From contig NZ_CP150660.1 in assembly GCF_038023995.1 (NCBI RefSeq), positions 1,734,501 through 1,798,500 on the forward strand: 64,000 nucleotides of DNA, given 5' to 3'. Shown in pieces: positions 35,501 through 43,202 of this stretch. This stretch comes from Polaribacter atrinae (GTDB taxonomy: Bacteria > Bacteroidota > Bacteroidia > Flavobacteriales > Flavobacteriaceae). A model generated the notes under the pieces. The model was not told where the DNA came from, did not search any database, and saw only the letters and a list, made by a program, of their open reading frames with translations. Within the stretch, counting starts at the first letter, position 1, and every line of letters starts with the position of its first letter. A program made the translations under genes and the position numbers.

Positions 35501-35814
35501 TCTGATAATTTAGTTTCAAAGTTTGAAGTCTCATTTATTACAAAATTTGAAAATCCCCCATTAGAATTTGGTAATTGTATTGTTTTCTGATCTGATTTTA
35601 AACTAGATTTTGACTTTAATGCCGTATTAAAATTATTTACATCTATAGAAACCAAGCTATATGCTTTAGGGAAATTTTTCTTAGAATATACCTGATCTTC
35701 TTGAATGGTAAAATTGTCTTTATCAATTTTCTTCAAAAAAGTCTGAGCATTTATTACCTGGACAGAAGAAAAAAAGGTTACAAAAATAAGTAACAGCAAT
35801 AATCTTGTTTTCAT
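32503..35814 (-). CDS. T9SS-secreted reprolysin-like zinc metalloprotease
   Basis: About 1103 residues from the ATG at 35814 (MKTRLLLLLIFVTFFSSVQVINA signal peptide); the longer frame to 35892 would run into lipB and through the promoter. A propeptide is followed by an M12-type catalytic domain with the zinc motif HEMGHQFGANH (His349, His353, His359; Glu350) and a downstream met-turn candidate (STIMGYAGIC). Next come beta domains, a fibronectin III domain (LTLTSPANDAVEVDLSTTLS), a GEVED-type domain (FVFIDWNQDYVFDK...WGETEDYTVIV) and a type A T9SS sorting tail (NLFPNPTKGEFTLNL...GLYLLRVINGDK). A secreted peptidase for polymer degradation is inferred. Confidence 0.93.
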   Translation of the reverse strand: MKTRLLLLLIFVTFFSSVQVINAQTFLKKIDKDNFTIQEDQVYSKKNFPKAYSLVSIDVNNFNTALKSKSSLKSDQKTIQLPNSNGGFSNFVINETSNFETKLSEKYSMIKSYSAQGIDDPTAVAKISIGTDGFHAVVYSGVEKTLYIDPYSKDKKSLIVYKRSDLEADNDSFTCHVDEVARRSVTETSSFKNANDGKLRTFRLALVCSGEYAQFHLTNQNISTLATDEVKKAAVLSAMNTTMTRVNGVFERDLSVRMTIVGDNDKLVFLDAATDNITDGDPDKMINEVQTICDTEIGNANYDIGHIFSVGGDGLAGGGVVCSTGQKAKGVTGRSEPIGDAYDIDYVAHEMGHQFGANHTQSNSSCNRYSSTAVEPGSASTIMGYAGICAPNVQSKSDDYFHAVSITEMWSLIESFANCAVLTDTNNTAPIANAGLDFSIPKSTPFLLKGIGTDADGTASLTYNWEQTDNESATMPPVATNSGGPMFRSLPSATTSERYMPELATVVAGNTASTWEVLPSVARDLNFSFIVRDNHAGGGSTGRDNMTVTVEDAAAFTVSAPSAAVSWFSGSTQTITWTKGTTDVAPINCQNVTIKLSIDGGVTFPIILKENTPNDGSENIEIPDTPTTSARIMVEAADNIFYNVNATNFIIKSSTPTFVMTNTSGTQSACNTGNQSVSYILNFDFVNGFSENVSLSATGQPASATVSFSPSTISTDGNVTMNVTGLNGSIVQPYTINILGNSTSISENIDVQLNVTTSSFDALTLTSPANDAVEVDLSTTLSWNADTNASNYDVLVATDSGFINLITSENTIINELYLSDLDANTTYYWKVKAKNTCGEGSDSAVFNFKTLKPTYCVSDFTDDINGTEFITNVTFNTIDNNSGNAADDGYEDFTANETNVKRGDEHLISVTFDTGGYRDHCFVFIDWNQDYVFDKTTERYDLGTKLDDDGDVNTTNTSTVTYNITVPEDAKFGSTRMRVVIEYDDGYGEGACDADHLTEWGETEDYTVIVDNTASIDGVAFEGFNLFPNPTKGEFTLNLQVVNTDKVSVQLYDVRGRLIDQKTYYNTVTNFSERVLFEEAKSGLYLLRVINGDKQTTRKLLIK

Positions 35815-35841
35815 AAATAGTAATTTATATAAAATCGTTAT

Positions 35842-35849
35842 CAAATATA
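35842..35849 (-). promoter_or_regulatory. Metalloprotease promoter, -7 element
   Basis: TATATTTG on the minus strand, 27 nt before the ATG at 35814. It lies only 10 bp from the lipB -7 element on the other strand. Confidence 0.55.
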
Positions 35850-35859
35850 ATGAAATAAT

Positions 35860-35867
35860 TATCTTTG
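35860..35867 (+). promoter_or_regulatory. lipB promoter, -7 element
   Basis: TATCTTTG matches TAnnTTTG and ends 8 nt before the lipB ATG, implying a very short leader. Confidence 0.55.
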
Positions 35868-35875
35868 TAGTCGCA

Positions 35876-36580
35876 ATGATGAATAGAAACATACTATTAA
35901 AAGACTTATCTGTAAAAGATTATAAGGAAACTTGGGAGTATCAAACTGAATTATTACAAGAAATTGTAGCTATTAAAATTGATAACCGAAGAAATGAAAA
36001 CAACAATCCTACAAAAAATTACTTTTTATTTGTAGAGCACCCACACGTGTACACTTTAGGTAAAAGTGGAGATTTAAGTAATTTATTACTGAATGAAAGG
36101 CAGTTAGCAGAAAAAGAAGCAACTTTTTATAAAATAAATCGTGGTGGAGATATTACGTATCACGGACCTGGGCAAATTGTTGGTTACCCCATTTTAGATT
36201 TAGAAAACTTCTTTACAGACATACATAAATACTTACGTTTTTTAGAGGAAGCTATTATTTTAACCATTGCAGAATATGGTATAAAAGCAGAAAGAAGCCC
36301 TGGAGAAACCGGAGTTTGGCTAGATGTTGGAACACCATTTGCTCGTAAAATTTGTGCTATGGGTATTCGTTCTTCTCGTTGGGTAACGATGCATGGGTTT
36401 GCTTTAAATGCAAACGTAAATTTAGGGTATTTTGATAATATTATTCCTTGTGGAATTAAAGGGAAAGCAGTAACTTCTATGGAAGCTGAATTAAACAGAA
36501 AAGTAGATATAGAAGAAGTAAAAGCTAAAATTTTAAAGCATTTTAAAGTGCTTTTTGAAGTTGAAGAGTTTATAAAATAA
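35876..36580 (+). CDS. lipB: Octanoyl-[ACP]:protein N-octanoyltransferase
   Basis: LipB transfers octanoate from acyl carrier protein to lipoyl domains, the first step of lipoate synthesis. The 234 residues show HPHVYTLGKSGD, the RGGDITYHGPGQIVGYP motif, the catalytic Lys in RKICAMGIR and the catalytic Cys in IIPCGI. Two adjacent ATGs (35876 and 35879) both fit. lipA is not in the window. Confidence 0.96.
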   Translation: MMNRNILLKDLSVKDYKETWEYQTELLQEIVAIKIDNRRNENNNPTKNYFLFVEHPHVYTLGKSGDLSNLLLNERQLAEKEATFYKINRGGDITYHGPGQIVGYPILDLENFFTDIHKYLRFLEEAIILTIAEYGIKAERSPGETGVWLDVGTPFARKICAMGIRSSRWVTMHGFALNANVNLGYFDNIIPCGIKGKAVTSMEAELNRKVDIEEVKAKILKHFKVLFEVEEFIK

Positions 36581-36584
36581 TTGG

Positions 36585-36650
36585 TCATTGCGAGTTTACG
36601 AAGCAATCTGTAAGTTTTAATTAACAGATTGCTTGGTAAACTAGCAATGA
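36585..36650. repeat. CATTGCGA palindromic repeat, clean copy
   Basis: Two 26-bp arms (36585-36610 and 36625-36650) are inverted with two mismatches. It sits between the convergent lipB and nucleoid-protein genes and could act as a terminator-like hairpin. Same family as 775-852 and 1484-1509. Confidence 0.8.
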
Positions 36651-36657
36651 AAAACAA

Positions 36658-37710
36658 TTATTTCTCTTCGTTGAAATATACTTTATAAAATTTCATTTTC
36701 TTTTCTTCATCATATCCTCTTTCTAAATATTCTGATGCCGCTTCTGGTGCATCTACATCTAATTTTATGTTGATGTTAGTGTCTAACTTAATTTCTGTTT
36801 TTAACTTGTTTTTCTCTTTCTTTAAAACAACTCCAGAAACGTCAAAATTATTTCTGATTAACACATCGTTTAGCTTTTCGAAGTGGTTTTTATACTCGTC
36901 AAACTTTTCTTTGTGTTTCTCATCTTCAAAAACCTCATCTTTAAAAGTAGCATAATCTACAGCTTCATTTTCTTTAAAATAATCTACTGTACTTGCTAAG
37001 AAGTTTCCTTTTTCGTGCATTCCTAATTCTGGCTGAATTACTTCTTCAGAAAACTCTTTACACATTTCTAAATAGTTCTGTGTATGAGAATTGTAATCGT
37101 CTGCTAATTTTACAGATAAAAAGTTTTTAACCCAATACTGTGCATCGTAATTGTTATTATCTACAGAAAAAACAACAGTACCTTCTTCATCAGATGTGTT
37201 TAAAACCAAACATCCTTTATCTATTCTTTTTGTAGAAATTCCTTTTTGAACAACAACATCAAAACTTTCATTATCATCTAAATAAGTTTGAAAGAAATCT
37301 ACTTTATTTTCAATTTTAAAAATTCCAATTGCTTCTGTTAATACATCTTTGTATTCGATACCTTCTATATAAACAACAAGTACGTCTCCGGTTTTTATTT
37401 GGGCAGAATTAGATTGCTCAAATAAATGATTTACAATACTTTTAGAGTATTCTACAAAGCTTTCTTCATCACTAAAAATTTCTGAAGCAAACTTATTAAC
37501 CTCGTTTAAACGTACATCTTCATGCTTTGTAAAACGATAGCTCTGTGTTAAGTTTCCGAATGGTTTTAATAAAAAACCTTTCATTAAGTCGTAACTTTCT
37601 TGATCGAAACGAATTAAGTCTTCAGAAAAAACATTTTGTCCGCTATTAAACTTATTGGCAACTTTATGTAAAATACATTTGGTAATTTCTGCTTTGGTTT
37701 TTCTAATCAT
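36658..37710 (-). CDS. Nucleoid-associated protein (NdpA/YejK family)
   Basis: The 350-residue protein matches the nucleoid-associated family (PF04245 type): an N-terminal KCILHKVANKF segment, GDVLVVYIEGIEYKDVLTEAIGIFKI and KGCLVLNTSDEEGTVVFSVD with AQYWVKNFL. Members bind double-stranded DNA in the nucleoid; the exact role is unsettled. It appears to be a single-gene unit. Confidence 0.88.
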   Translation of the reverse strand: MIRKTKAEITKCILHKVANKFNSGQNVFSEDLIRFDQESYDLMKGFLLKPFGNLTQSYRFTKHEDVRLNEVNKFASEIFSDEESFVEYSKSIVNHLFEQSNSAQIKTGDVLVVYIEGIEYKDVLTEAIGIFKIENKVDFFQTYLDDNESFDVVVQKGISTKRIDKGCLVLNTSDEEGTVVFSVDNNNYDAQYWVKNFLSVKLADDYNSHTQNYLEMCKEFSEEVIQPELGMHEKGNFLASTVDYFKENEAVDYATFKDEVFEDEKHKEKFDEYKNHFEKLNDVLIRNNFDVSGVVLKKEKNKLKTEIKLDTNINIKLDVDAPEAASEYLERGYDEEKKMKFYKVYFNEEK

Positions 37711-37800
37711 TACTTAAAATTTTGGAGCGTAAAAATAGTCGAAGTTTTTAAATAAATAGAAAATAAATGAATGAGATTTTCTAAAAGCTTGAAAGAATTT

Positions 37801-37872
37801 TAGCCCTGATTGAAATGGCATCCTTTTTTCTTTTTCGGAAAAAAGATATAATGGAAAGCAGGAAATAGCTTC
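37801..37872. repeat. Dispersed structured repeat, copy B (uninterrupted)
   Basis: TAGCCCTGATTGAAATGGCA...GGAAATAGCTTC is the reverse-complement counterpart of 736-900, without the nested palindrome. Internal symmetry (CTTTTTCGGAAAAAAG) suggests a hairpin. It lies just past the rnhB stop codon. Confidence 0.75.
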
Positions 37873-37883
37873 TGAAAAAAAAA

Positions 37884-38483
37884 TTACAGTTCTAACTTTA
37901 CCTGATCTGGCAGCAACTTAAAAGTTTTTCTATGGTATTTAGTGGCACCAAATTCTCTAATTCCGTTTCTATGTTCTTTTGTTGGATAGCCTTTATTTTT
38001 AGCCCAATTGTACATAGGGAATTCTAAGTGAATCTTTGCCATATACTCATCTCTATACGTTTTTGCAAGAACAGAAGCTGCGGCAATACTCAAATATTTT
38101 GCATCACCTTTTACAATAGTTTCATGCGGAATCTCTTTGTATTTTCTAAACTTATTTCCGTCTACAATAATGTATTCTGGCTGGGTTTTAAGCATTTCTA
38201 TAGAACGGTGCATGCCCGTTATAGAAGCTTGCAAAACATTTATTTGATCTACTTCTTCTTGCCAAACAAAAGAAACCCCAAAAGCAATGGCATTTTCTTC
38301 TATAAAAGGACGTAATTCTTCTCGCTTTTTTTCTGATAATTGCTTAGAGTCATTTAAAAAAGGATGGGTAAAATCTTTTGGTAAAATTACGGCTGCAGCT
38401 ACCACGGGACCACATAAACAACCTCTACCGGCTTCGTCTGTACCTGCTTCTAAAATAAAACCACTATAATTTGATGCTAACAT
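37884..38483 (-). CDS. rnhB: Ribonuclease HII
   Basis: RNase HII cleaves RNA of RNA/DNA hybrids and single ribonucleotides in DNA. The 199-residue protein has the [17 protein letters not shown] motif with the first catalytic Asp-Glu, a central VDGNK Asp and the [21 protein letters not shown] segment. Standard length. No partner genes adjoin it. Confidence 0.96.
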   Translation of the reverse strand: MLASNYSGFILEAGTDEAGRGCLCGPVVAAAVILPKDFTHPFLNDSKQLSEKKREELRPFIEENAIAFGVSFVWQEEVDQINVLQASITGMHRSIEMLKTQPEYIIVDGNKFRKYKEIPHETIVKGDAKYLSIAAASVLAKTYRDEYMAKIHLEFPMYNWAKNKGYPTKEHRNGIREFGATKYHRKTFKLLPDQVKLEL

Positions 38484-38612
38484 TTTACAAAGAAAAGAAA
38501 ACTTTTTCTTTTAGGTTCTTGTTTCTCTTGGAATGACACCTTTTTAAGGAAACAAGGAATAAAACACAAATAATATGCTTTAATTAACAGATTTCATGAT
38601 AATTATTAACGA

Positions 38613-38640
38613 TTGTTTTCGTTAAATTATTTTACATTTG
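38613..38640 (+). promoter_or_regulatory. Porin gene promoter
   Basis: TTG (38613-38615), a 17-nt spacer and TACATTTG (38633-38640), 18 nt before the ATG at 38659. It supports the ATG rather than the TTG at 38638, which lies within the element. Confidence 0.6.
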
Positions 38641-38658
38641 CCGTTGCAGCAACAATCT

Positions 38659-40629
38659 ATGAACAAATCGTTATTTTTTTTATCAATACTTGTTTTCTTT
38701 ATTACAAGTACGCTATATTCTCAAACAGATTTTCAATTGGGAAGAGGTGGCACTGGTACTGGAAAAAGACCTGAATCTCAGAATGATTCAATTAGAAACT
38801 CTGGTGAGATTTCTGTAACTTTATCTGGAAAAACAAAGTATACAGACTACAAAATATTCTCTCACCAAAGAGACACTACCTATATAGATACCACTTTATC
38901 GATTCAGAAAGATTATAAGTTTAATTATTTACGAACAGATAATTTTGAGTTATTAGCTTTTCATAATCAAGGGCAAACTTTTACTAATTTAGGATATGAT
39001 TTTAGCAATTTAAAGTTAATGCCAGATATTGGTTTTACAGCAAAACAGTTTAGCTATTTAGATATTGATGAAATAAAATATTACGAGGTACCTACACCAA
39101 CTACAGAAATTACCTACAGAACAGGTTTACAACAAGGTCAGGTTTTAGACGCTATTTTTACTGTAAACTTTTCTCGTAGATTAAATGTGTCTCTTTCTTA
39201 TAAAGGAATTCGTTCTTTGGGAGCTTATAGAAGATCTTTAGCGAGTCATGGAAATTTTAGAGGTGCTTTTCATTACAGAACAGAAGATAATCAATATGAA
39301 ATCCGTGGACATTTAACGTCTCAAGATTTCTTTAATGAAGAAAGCGGTGGATTGCCAGAAGCTGAAATTGCTAAATTTGAAAGCAACGATTCTGACTATA
39401 GCACTAGATCTTATTTAGATGTAAATTTAGATGATGCAGAAAATGATTTTGAAGGTAGAAGGGTTTATTTAGAGCATAGTTATAAGCTCTTGGCTAATAA
39501 AGACACCGTCAATAAAAAAGATTTTAGCAACTTAAAAGTTGGACATATTTTTACAACAGAAACTAAAGAATATAGCTTTACGCAACCTACAATAACAACA
39601 ACTTTTTTTGGTGAATCTAATGCTTCTGGAGCAAGTAATAATCAAGCTAAAAATACCATTACAAATAATGAAATGAACTTAGAATTTAATTCTAAATATG
39701 TACTTGGTAAATTTAAAGCCAAAGTAAATATTACGAATTATTCTTACGGATACGACTCTATTTTAAATTCTAATAGCGATATTTCTAAAATAAAATTAGA
39801 AGGAAATGCAGTTTCTGTAGGTGCAGATTGGAATGCTAAAATTAAAAACTTTCATTTAAACGCTACAGGTAATTTAGCTCCAGGGAGTGGTAGATTGTCT
39901 GGGAGTTTTCTACAAGGAGAAGCACTATATAAAAAAGATAGTCTTTTTGCTGTAAAAGGAAGTTTGTTAATTAGTTCTAAGTCGCCAAATTTTAACACCT
40001 TATTACATCAAAGTAAATATGATGACTACAACTGGTACAACGATTTTAACTCTGTAAACACAAGAGATTTAGGGTTTTCTTTAAGTTCTAAATGGTTAAA
40101 TGGTTCTCTAAATTTTACCAATATTGACAACTACACGTATTTTGATGAAAATAACAAACCGCAACAGTTTGATGGTCAGATTACATATTTAAAAGTAAAA
40201 GCAAGTAAAGAGTTTAGGTATAAAAAGTTTGCTTTAGACAATACATTCATGTACCAAAATGTTAGCAGCGGAAGTTCTGTTTTTAGAGTCCCAGAAATGG
40301 TTACAAGAAACACTTTATACTACCAAGATTATTGGTTTAAAGGTAAACCAATGCTAGTAAATATTGGTGCCACTTTTAACTATTTTTCTAAGTATAAAAT
40401 GAATGCTTATAACCCGTTATTAGCAGAGTTTACTTTACAAAACGAACAAGAAATAGGATTTCCTTCTATAGATGTGTTCTTTAATGCACAAGTGCGAAGA
40501 ACGCGTTTGTTTCTTAAAATAGAGAATGTAACTTCTGGCTTTACAGAGAAAAACTACTACTCTGCACCGAATTACCCTTATAGAGATTTTGTAATTCGTT
40601 TTGGGTTGGTTTGGAACTGGTTTATTTAA
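38659..40629 (+). CDS. Putative outer-membrane porin
   Basis: The ~656-residue protein has a Sec signal peptide (NKSLFFLSILVFFITSTLYSQ) and then long stretches of alternating beta-strand sequence (for example GQVLDAIFTVNFSRRLNVSLSYKG), ending FVIRFGLVWNWFI with an aromatic C-terminal residue typical of beta-barrel proteins. It fits the Bacteroidetes 'putative porin' family (Porin_10 type). Substrate unknown. Confidence 0.85.
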   Translation: MNKSLFFLSILVFFITSTLYSQTDFQLGRGGTGTGKRPESQNDSIRNSGEISVTLSGKTKYTDYKIFSHQRDTTYIDTTLSIQKDYKFNYLRTDNFELLAFHNQGQTFTNLGYDFSNLKLMPDIGFTAKQFSYLDIDEIKYYEVPTPTTEITYRTGLQQGQVLDAIFTVNFSRRLNVSLSYKGIRSLGAYRRSLASHGNFRGAFHYRTEDNQYEIRGHLTSQDFFNEESGGLPEAEIAKFESNDSDYSTRSYLDVNLDDAENDFEGRRVYLEHSYKLLANKDTVNKKDFSNLKVGHIFTTETKEYSFTQPTITTTFFGESNASGASNNQAKNTITNNEMNLEFNSKYVLGKFKAKVNITNYSYGYDSILNSNSDISKIKLEGNAVSVGADWNAKIKNFHLNATGNLAPGSGRLSGSFLQGEALYKKDSLFAVKGSLLISSKSPNFNTLLHQSKYDDYNWYNDFNSVNTRDLGFSLSSKWLNGSLNFTNIDNYTYFDENNKPQQFDGQITYLKVKASKEFRYKKFALDNTFMYQNVSSGSSVFRVPEMVTRNTLYYQDYWFKGKPMLVNIGATFNYFSKYKMNAYNPLLAEFTLQNEQEIGFPSIDVFFNAQVRRTRLFLKIENVTSGFTEKNYYSAPNYPYRDFVIRFGLVWNWFI

Positions 40630-40724
40630 ACATCTACCAAGATCTTACACAAAAGAACTCGAGCAAAAATAAAATATCTCGATACAAATTTATTTTATAT
40701 AGAATAAAAACTCGATGTAAGCAA

Positions 40725-40985
40725 ATGGATATACAAAACCTACTTAAAGATAACTGGAAACTCTTTGTAATAGCAAGTTTAACTTTAGGACTAGCTCCTT
40801 TTAATCCGCCACATATTTTAGGTAAAATTGAATGGATTTTAGGTGGAAGTGCATTTTCTGAAACACATGCAATGCAAGCTAAAGATTGGTTTGATGTTTT
40901 GCTTCACGGAAGTCCGTGGTTGCTATTAATAATTTCTATTGTTTTAAATCTTTTTGCATTAAAGACAAAAAACGCCCCAAAATAG
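40725..40985 (+). CDS. Small two-helix membrane protein
   Basis: An 86-residue protein from the ATG at 40725; a longer frame begins inside the porin gene but its first 38 residues look non-coding. Two hydrophobic segments (KLFVIASLTLGLAPF and WLLLIISIVLNLFAL) flank a loop with HILGKIEWILGG and DWFDVLLHGSPW. I recognise it only as a conserved flavobacterial small protein. It overlaps the convergent acetyltransferase gene by 50 bp. Confidence 0.65.
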   Translation: MDIQNLLKDNWKLFVIASLTLGLAPFNPPHILGKIEWILGGSAFSETHAMQAKDWFDVLLHGSPWLLLIISIVLNLFALKTKNAPK

Positions 40986-41388
40986 CACTCCCTATTTGTT
41001 CCTTTTCTACAAAACCTTGAGACTTATAAAAAGGAATAGCATTAGGATCTGCAACTAACTCTATTGTTTTTGCGTTAGAAACGGTTGCTTTTTCCAAGGC
41101 ATGTATTAGTAGTTTTTTACCGATACCTTTTCTTATAAATTTAGGTAAAACAAATAACATTTCTAATTTAACAATTTCTTCTTTCGGATTGTTTAAAACA
41201 TAGAAACCAACAGCAACGTCATCAACCATAAATTTATACACATTGCAAGTTTGTATGGTTTTAGAAGTTACGGTTAGATCTGCTCTCCAACCTTCTATCA
41301 AATCACTAGAATATCCCCAAAAAGCTTTCGATTTTAAAGCTATATGGGTGAGTTGTTCTGCTTCTAAAAAATCAGCGGGAACAATCAT
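40936..41388 (-). CDS. GNAT family N-acetyltransferase
   Basis: The 150-residue GNAT fold shows the acetyl-CoA-binding stretch LFVLPKFIRKGIGKKLL (R-x-x-G-x-G-like) and a C-terminal AIPFYKSQGF, typical of motif B. Substrate unknown. Its start lies one base after the end of the antiporter gene, so they form a two-gene unit. Confidence 0.85.
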   Translation of the reverse strand: MIVPADFLEAEQLTHIALKSKAFWGYSSDLIEGWRADLTVTSKTIQTCNVYKFMVDDVAVGFYVLNNPKEEIVKLEMLFVLPKFIRKGIGKKLLIHALEKATVSNAKTIELVADPNAIPFYKSQGFVEKEQIGSAILGRFLSLMQKDLKQ

Positions 41389-41389
41389 C

Positions 41390-42874
41390 TTATTTTTTAA
41401 TTAATTGCTTTATTTTTATATTAAAAGCAGCAAAAATTAAAGTCATAATAGGACTTAACCAGTTAAAAATAGCAAAGAAAAAATATTCTGAAACACCTAC
41501 TCCTAAAACTCCAGATTGATATGCTCCACAGGTATTCCATGGAATTAAAACAGAAGTTACCGTACCAGAATCTTCTAATGTTCTACTTAAATTTTCTGGA
41601 GCTAAGCCTTTATCTTCATACGCTTTTTTAAACATCTTTCCTGGTACAACAATGGCCAAATACTGGTCTGAAGCCGTTACGTTTAATGCCAAACAACTCG
41701 CAACAGTACTTGCAAACAAACCAAAAACAGAAGATGCCATACTTAATAAAGCTTTACTAATTCTTGCCAAAGCTCCAATTGCATCCATAATTCCACCAAA
41801 AACCATTGCACAAATTATCAGCCAAATAGTCCCCAACATTCCATTCATTCCTCCGGCAGAAAATAAATCATTTAATTCTACACTTGTAGTTTCTACAGCA
41901 GAATCTACAGTAATTGCATTCATGACTCCTTTATATGCTGAATTAAAAGTTAAAGAATCTGCGCCGGCAACACTCACAACAATATCTGGTTGTGCAATTA
42001 CAGCAACAATACCTGCAAATAAAATACCCACTAATAAAGCTACTAAAGGTTCTGTTTTTTTGATGATTAAAAATATCACCGTTATTGGTACAATAAATAA
42101 CCAAGGAGAAATATTAAAAGCAGCATCTATAGCCGCTAATTTATCTGAAACATCTGGTGTACCTGTTGTTTCTATAGAAAAACCAATAATTACAAAAACC
42201 AATAATGTAATTATAATTGTTGGCACTGTAGTTAACGCCATGTATTTAATATGGGTAAACAAATCTCCACCTGCCATTGTAGGTGCAAGATTTGTAGTAT
42301 CTGATAAAGGTGACATTTTATCTCCAAAATAAGCACCAGACAATACTGCTCCTGCCGTCATACCTGCAGGAATACCTAATGTATTCCCAATACCCACCAA
42401 AGCAATACCAACGGTTGCAGAAGTAGTCCAAGAACTACCCGTTGCAATAGAAATAATGGCACAAATTATTACAGAAGCGGCTAAAAATATTGTTGGGTTT
42501 AAGATTTGTAATCCGTAATAAATCATAGAAGGAATGATACCACTTATTAACCAAGTTCCTGCCAAAGCACCAACCATTAACAAGATTAAAAGAGCACTAG
42601 AAGTAGATTTTATATTTTCAGAGACTTCTTCCATCATTTGTTTGTAAGAAACCTTATTCTTAAAACCTACAATGGCAGCTACCGCTGCTCCCATTAACAA
42701 AATAAATTGATTACTACCACTTAAAGCATCATCTCCATAAACAAAGAAAACATTGTAAAACAACATAGCAACCAATACAAAAACCGGTATTAGAGCCTCC
42801 CAAATATTAAGTTCTTGATTTTCTATAATATTTTCGTCTTCCAGGTTTGTTGGTCTAATATTTTGGCTCTCCAT
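41390..42874 (-). CDS. nhaC: Na+/H+ antiporter, NhaC family
   Basis: A 494-residue membrane protein with about 11-12 helices. The NhaC-family signature is clear: GDKMSPLSDTTNLAP and a later EDSGTVTSVLIPWNTCGAYQ. NhaC exchangers couple proton entry to Na+ export, consistent with the sodium economy set up by the Nqr complex; a few relatives exchange malate/lactate, so the substrate is inferred. First gene of the pair with the acetyltransferase. Confidence 0.9.
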   Translation of the reverse strand: MESQNIRPTNLEDENIIENQELNIWEALIPVFVLVAMLFYNVFFVYGDDALSGSNQFILLMGAAVAAIVGFKNKVSYKQMMEEVSENIKSTSSALLILLMVGALAGTWLISGIIPSMIYYGLQILNPTIFLAASVIICAIISIATGSSWTTSATVGIALVGIGNTLGIPAGMTAGAVLSGAYFGDKMSPLSDTTNLAPTMAGGDLFTHIKYMALTTVPTIIITLLVFVIIGFSIETTGTPDVSDKLAAIDAAFNISPWLFIVPITVIFLIIKKTEPLVALLVGILFAGIVAVIAQPDIVVSVAGADSLTFNSAYKGVMNAITVDSAVETTSVELNDLFSAGGMNGMLGTIWLIICAMVFGGIMDAIGALARISKALLSMASSVFGLFASTVASCLALNVTASDQYLAIVVPGKMFKKAYEDKGLAPENLSRTLEDSGTVTSVLIPWNTCGAYQSGVLGVGVSEYFFFAIFNWLSPIMTLIFAAFNIKIKQLIKK

Positions 42875-42954
42875 ATGGTAAAAATTTCGTTTGGTAATGT
42901 TACGATTTTACTAAGTTTTACGCAAATTGAATTCAGTAACTTACATTTACCCTT

Positions 42955-43155
42955 ATAGATTTGTGATCTCTATTTTTTTTAGTCTGTTTTTTTTAAGAAA
43001 ATATATTATAAGAATGGTAAAAAACAATAACCTGTATTTTTATGAAATTCTAAAAAAAAGATGCAACCAAACTTCCACCAAAGCTATACAAGACAACTTT
43101 ATAGACTCTTATAACATTTAAAAATAAAAACCCAAAACATGCGTTTTGGGTTTTT
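42955..43155 (+). other. Possible short transcript (sRNA or 35-aa peptide)
   Basis: A TAGATTTG -7 element (42955-42962) is followed by a short frame from ATG 43014 to 43121 (35 codons) and a strong terminator (43126-43155). The longer frame from 42927 starts upstream of the promoter element and is not favoured. No homologue is recognised; either a small RNA or a short peptide gene is possible. Confidence 0.35.
43126..43155. terminator. Bidirectional terminator
   Basis: AAAAACCCAAAAC and its complement form a 13-bp stem with an ATGC loop and T-runs both ways; it serves the transglutaminase pair from the right and any rightward short transcript from the left. Confidence 0.85.
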
Positions 43156-43202
43156 AAAATAAAGAAATTTCTCTAAAACAAGTCTAGAAGATTTTTTTTA
43201 AA

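Noticed and set aside
35815..35892. Longer metalloprotease start at 35892
   Set aside because: The extra 26 residues precede a normal signal peptide, overlap lipB and span the promoter element at 35842-35849.
42927..43121. 64-codon frame starting at 42927
   Set aside because: The start lies upstream of the TAGATTTG element, the protein resembles nothing known, and its first part is low-complexity hydrophobic; only a shorter frame or RNA remains plausible.
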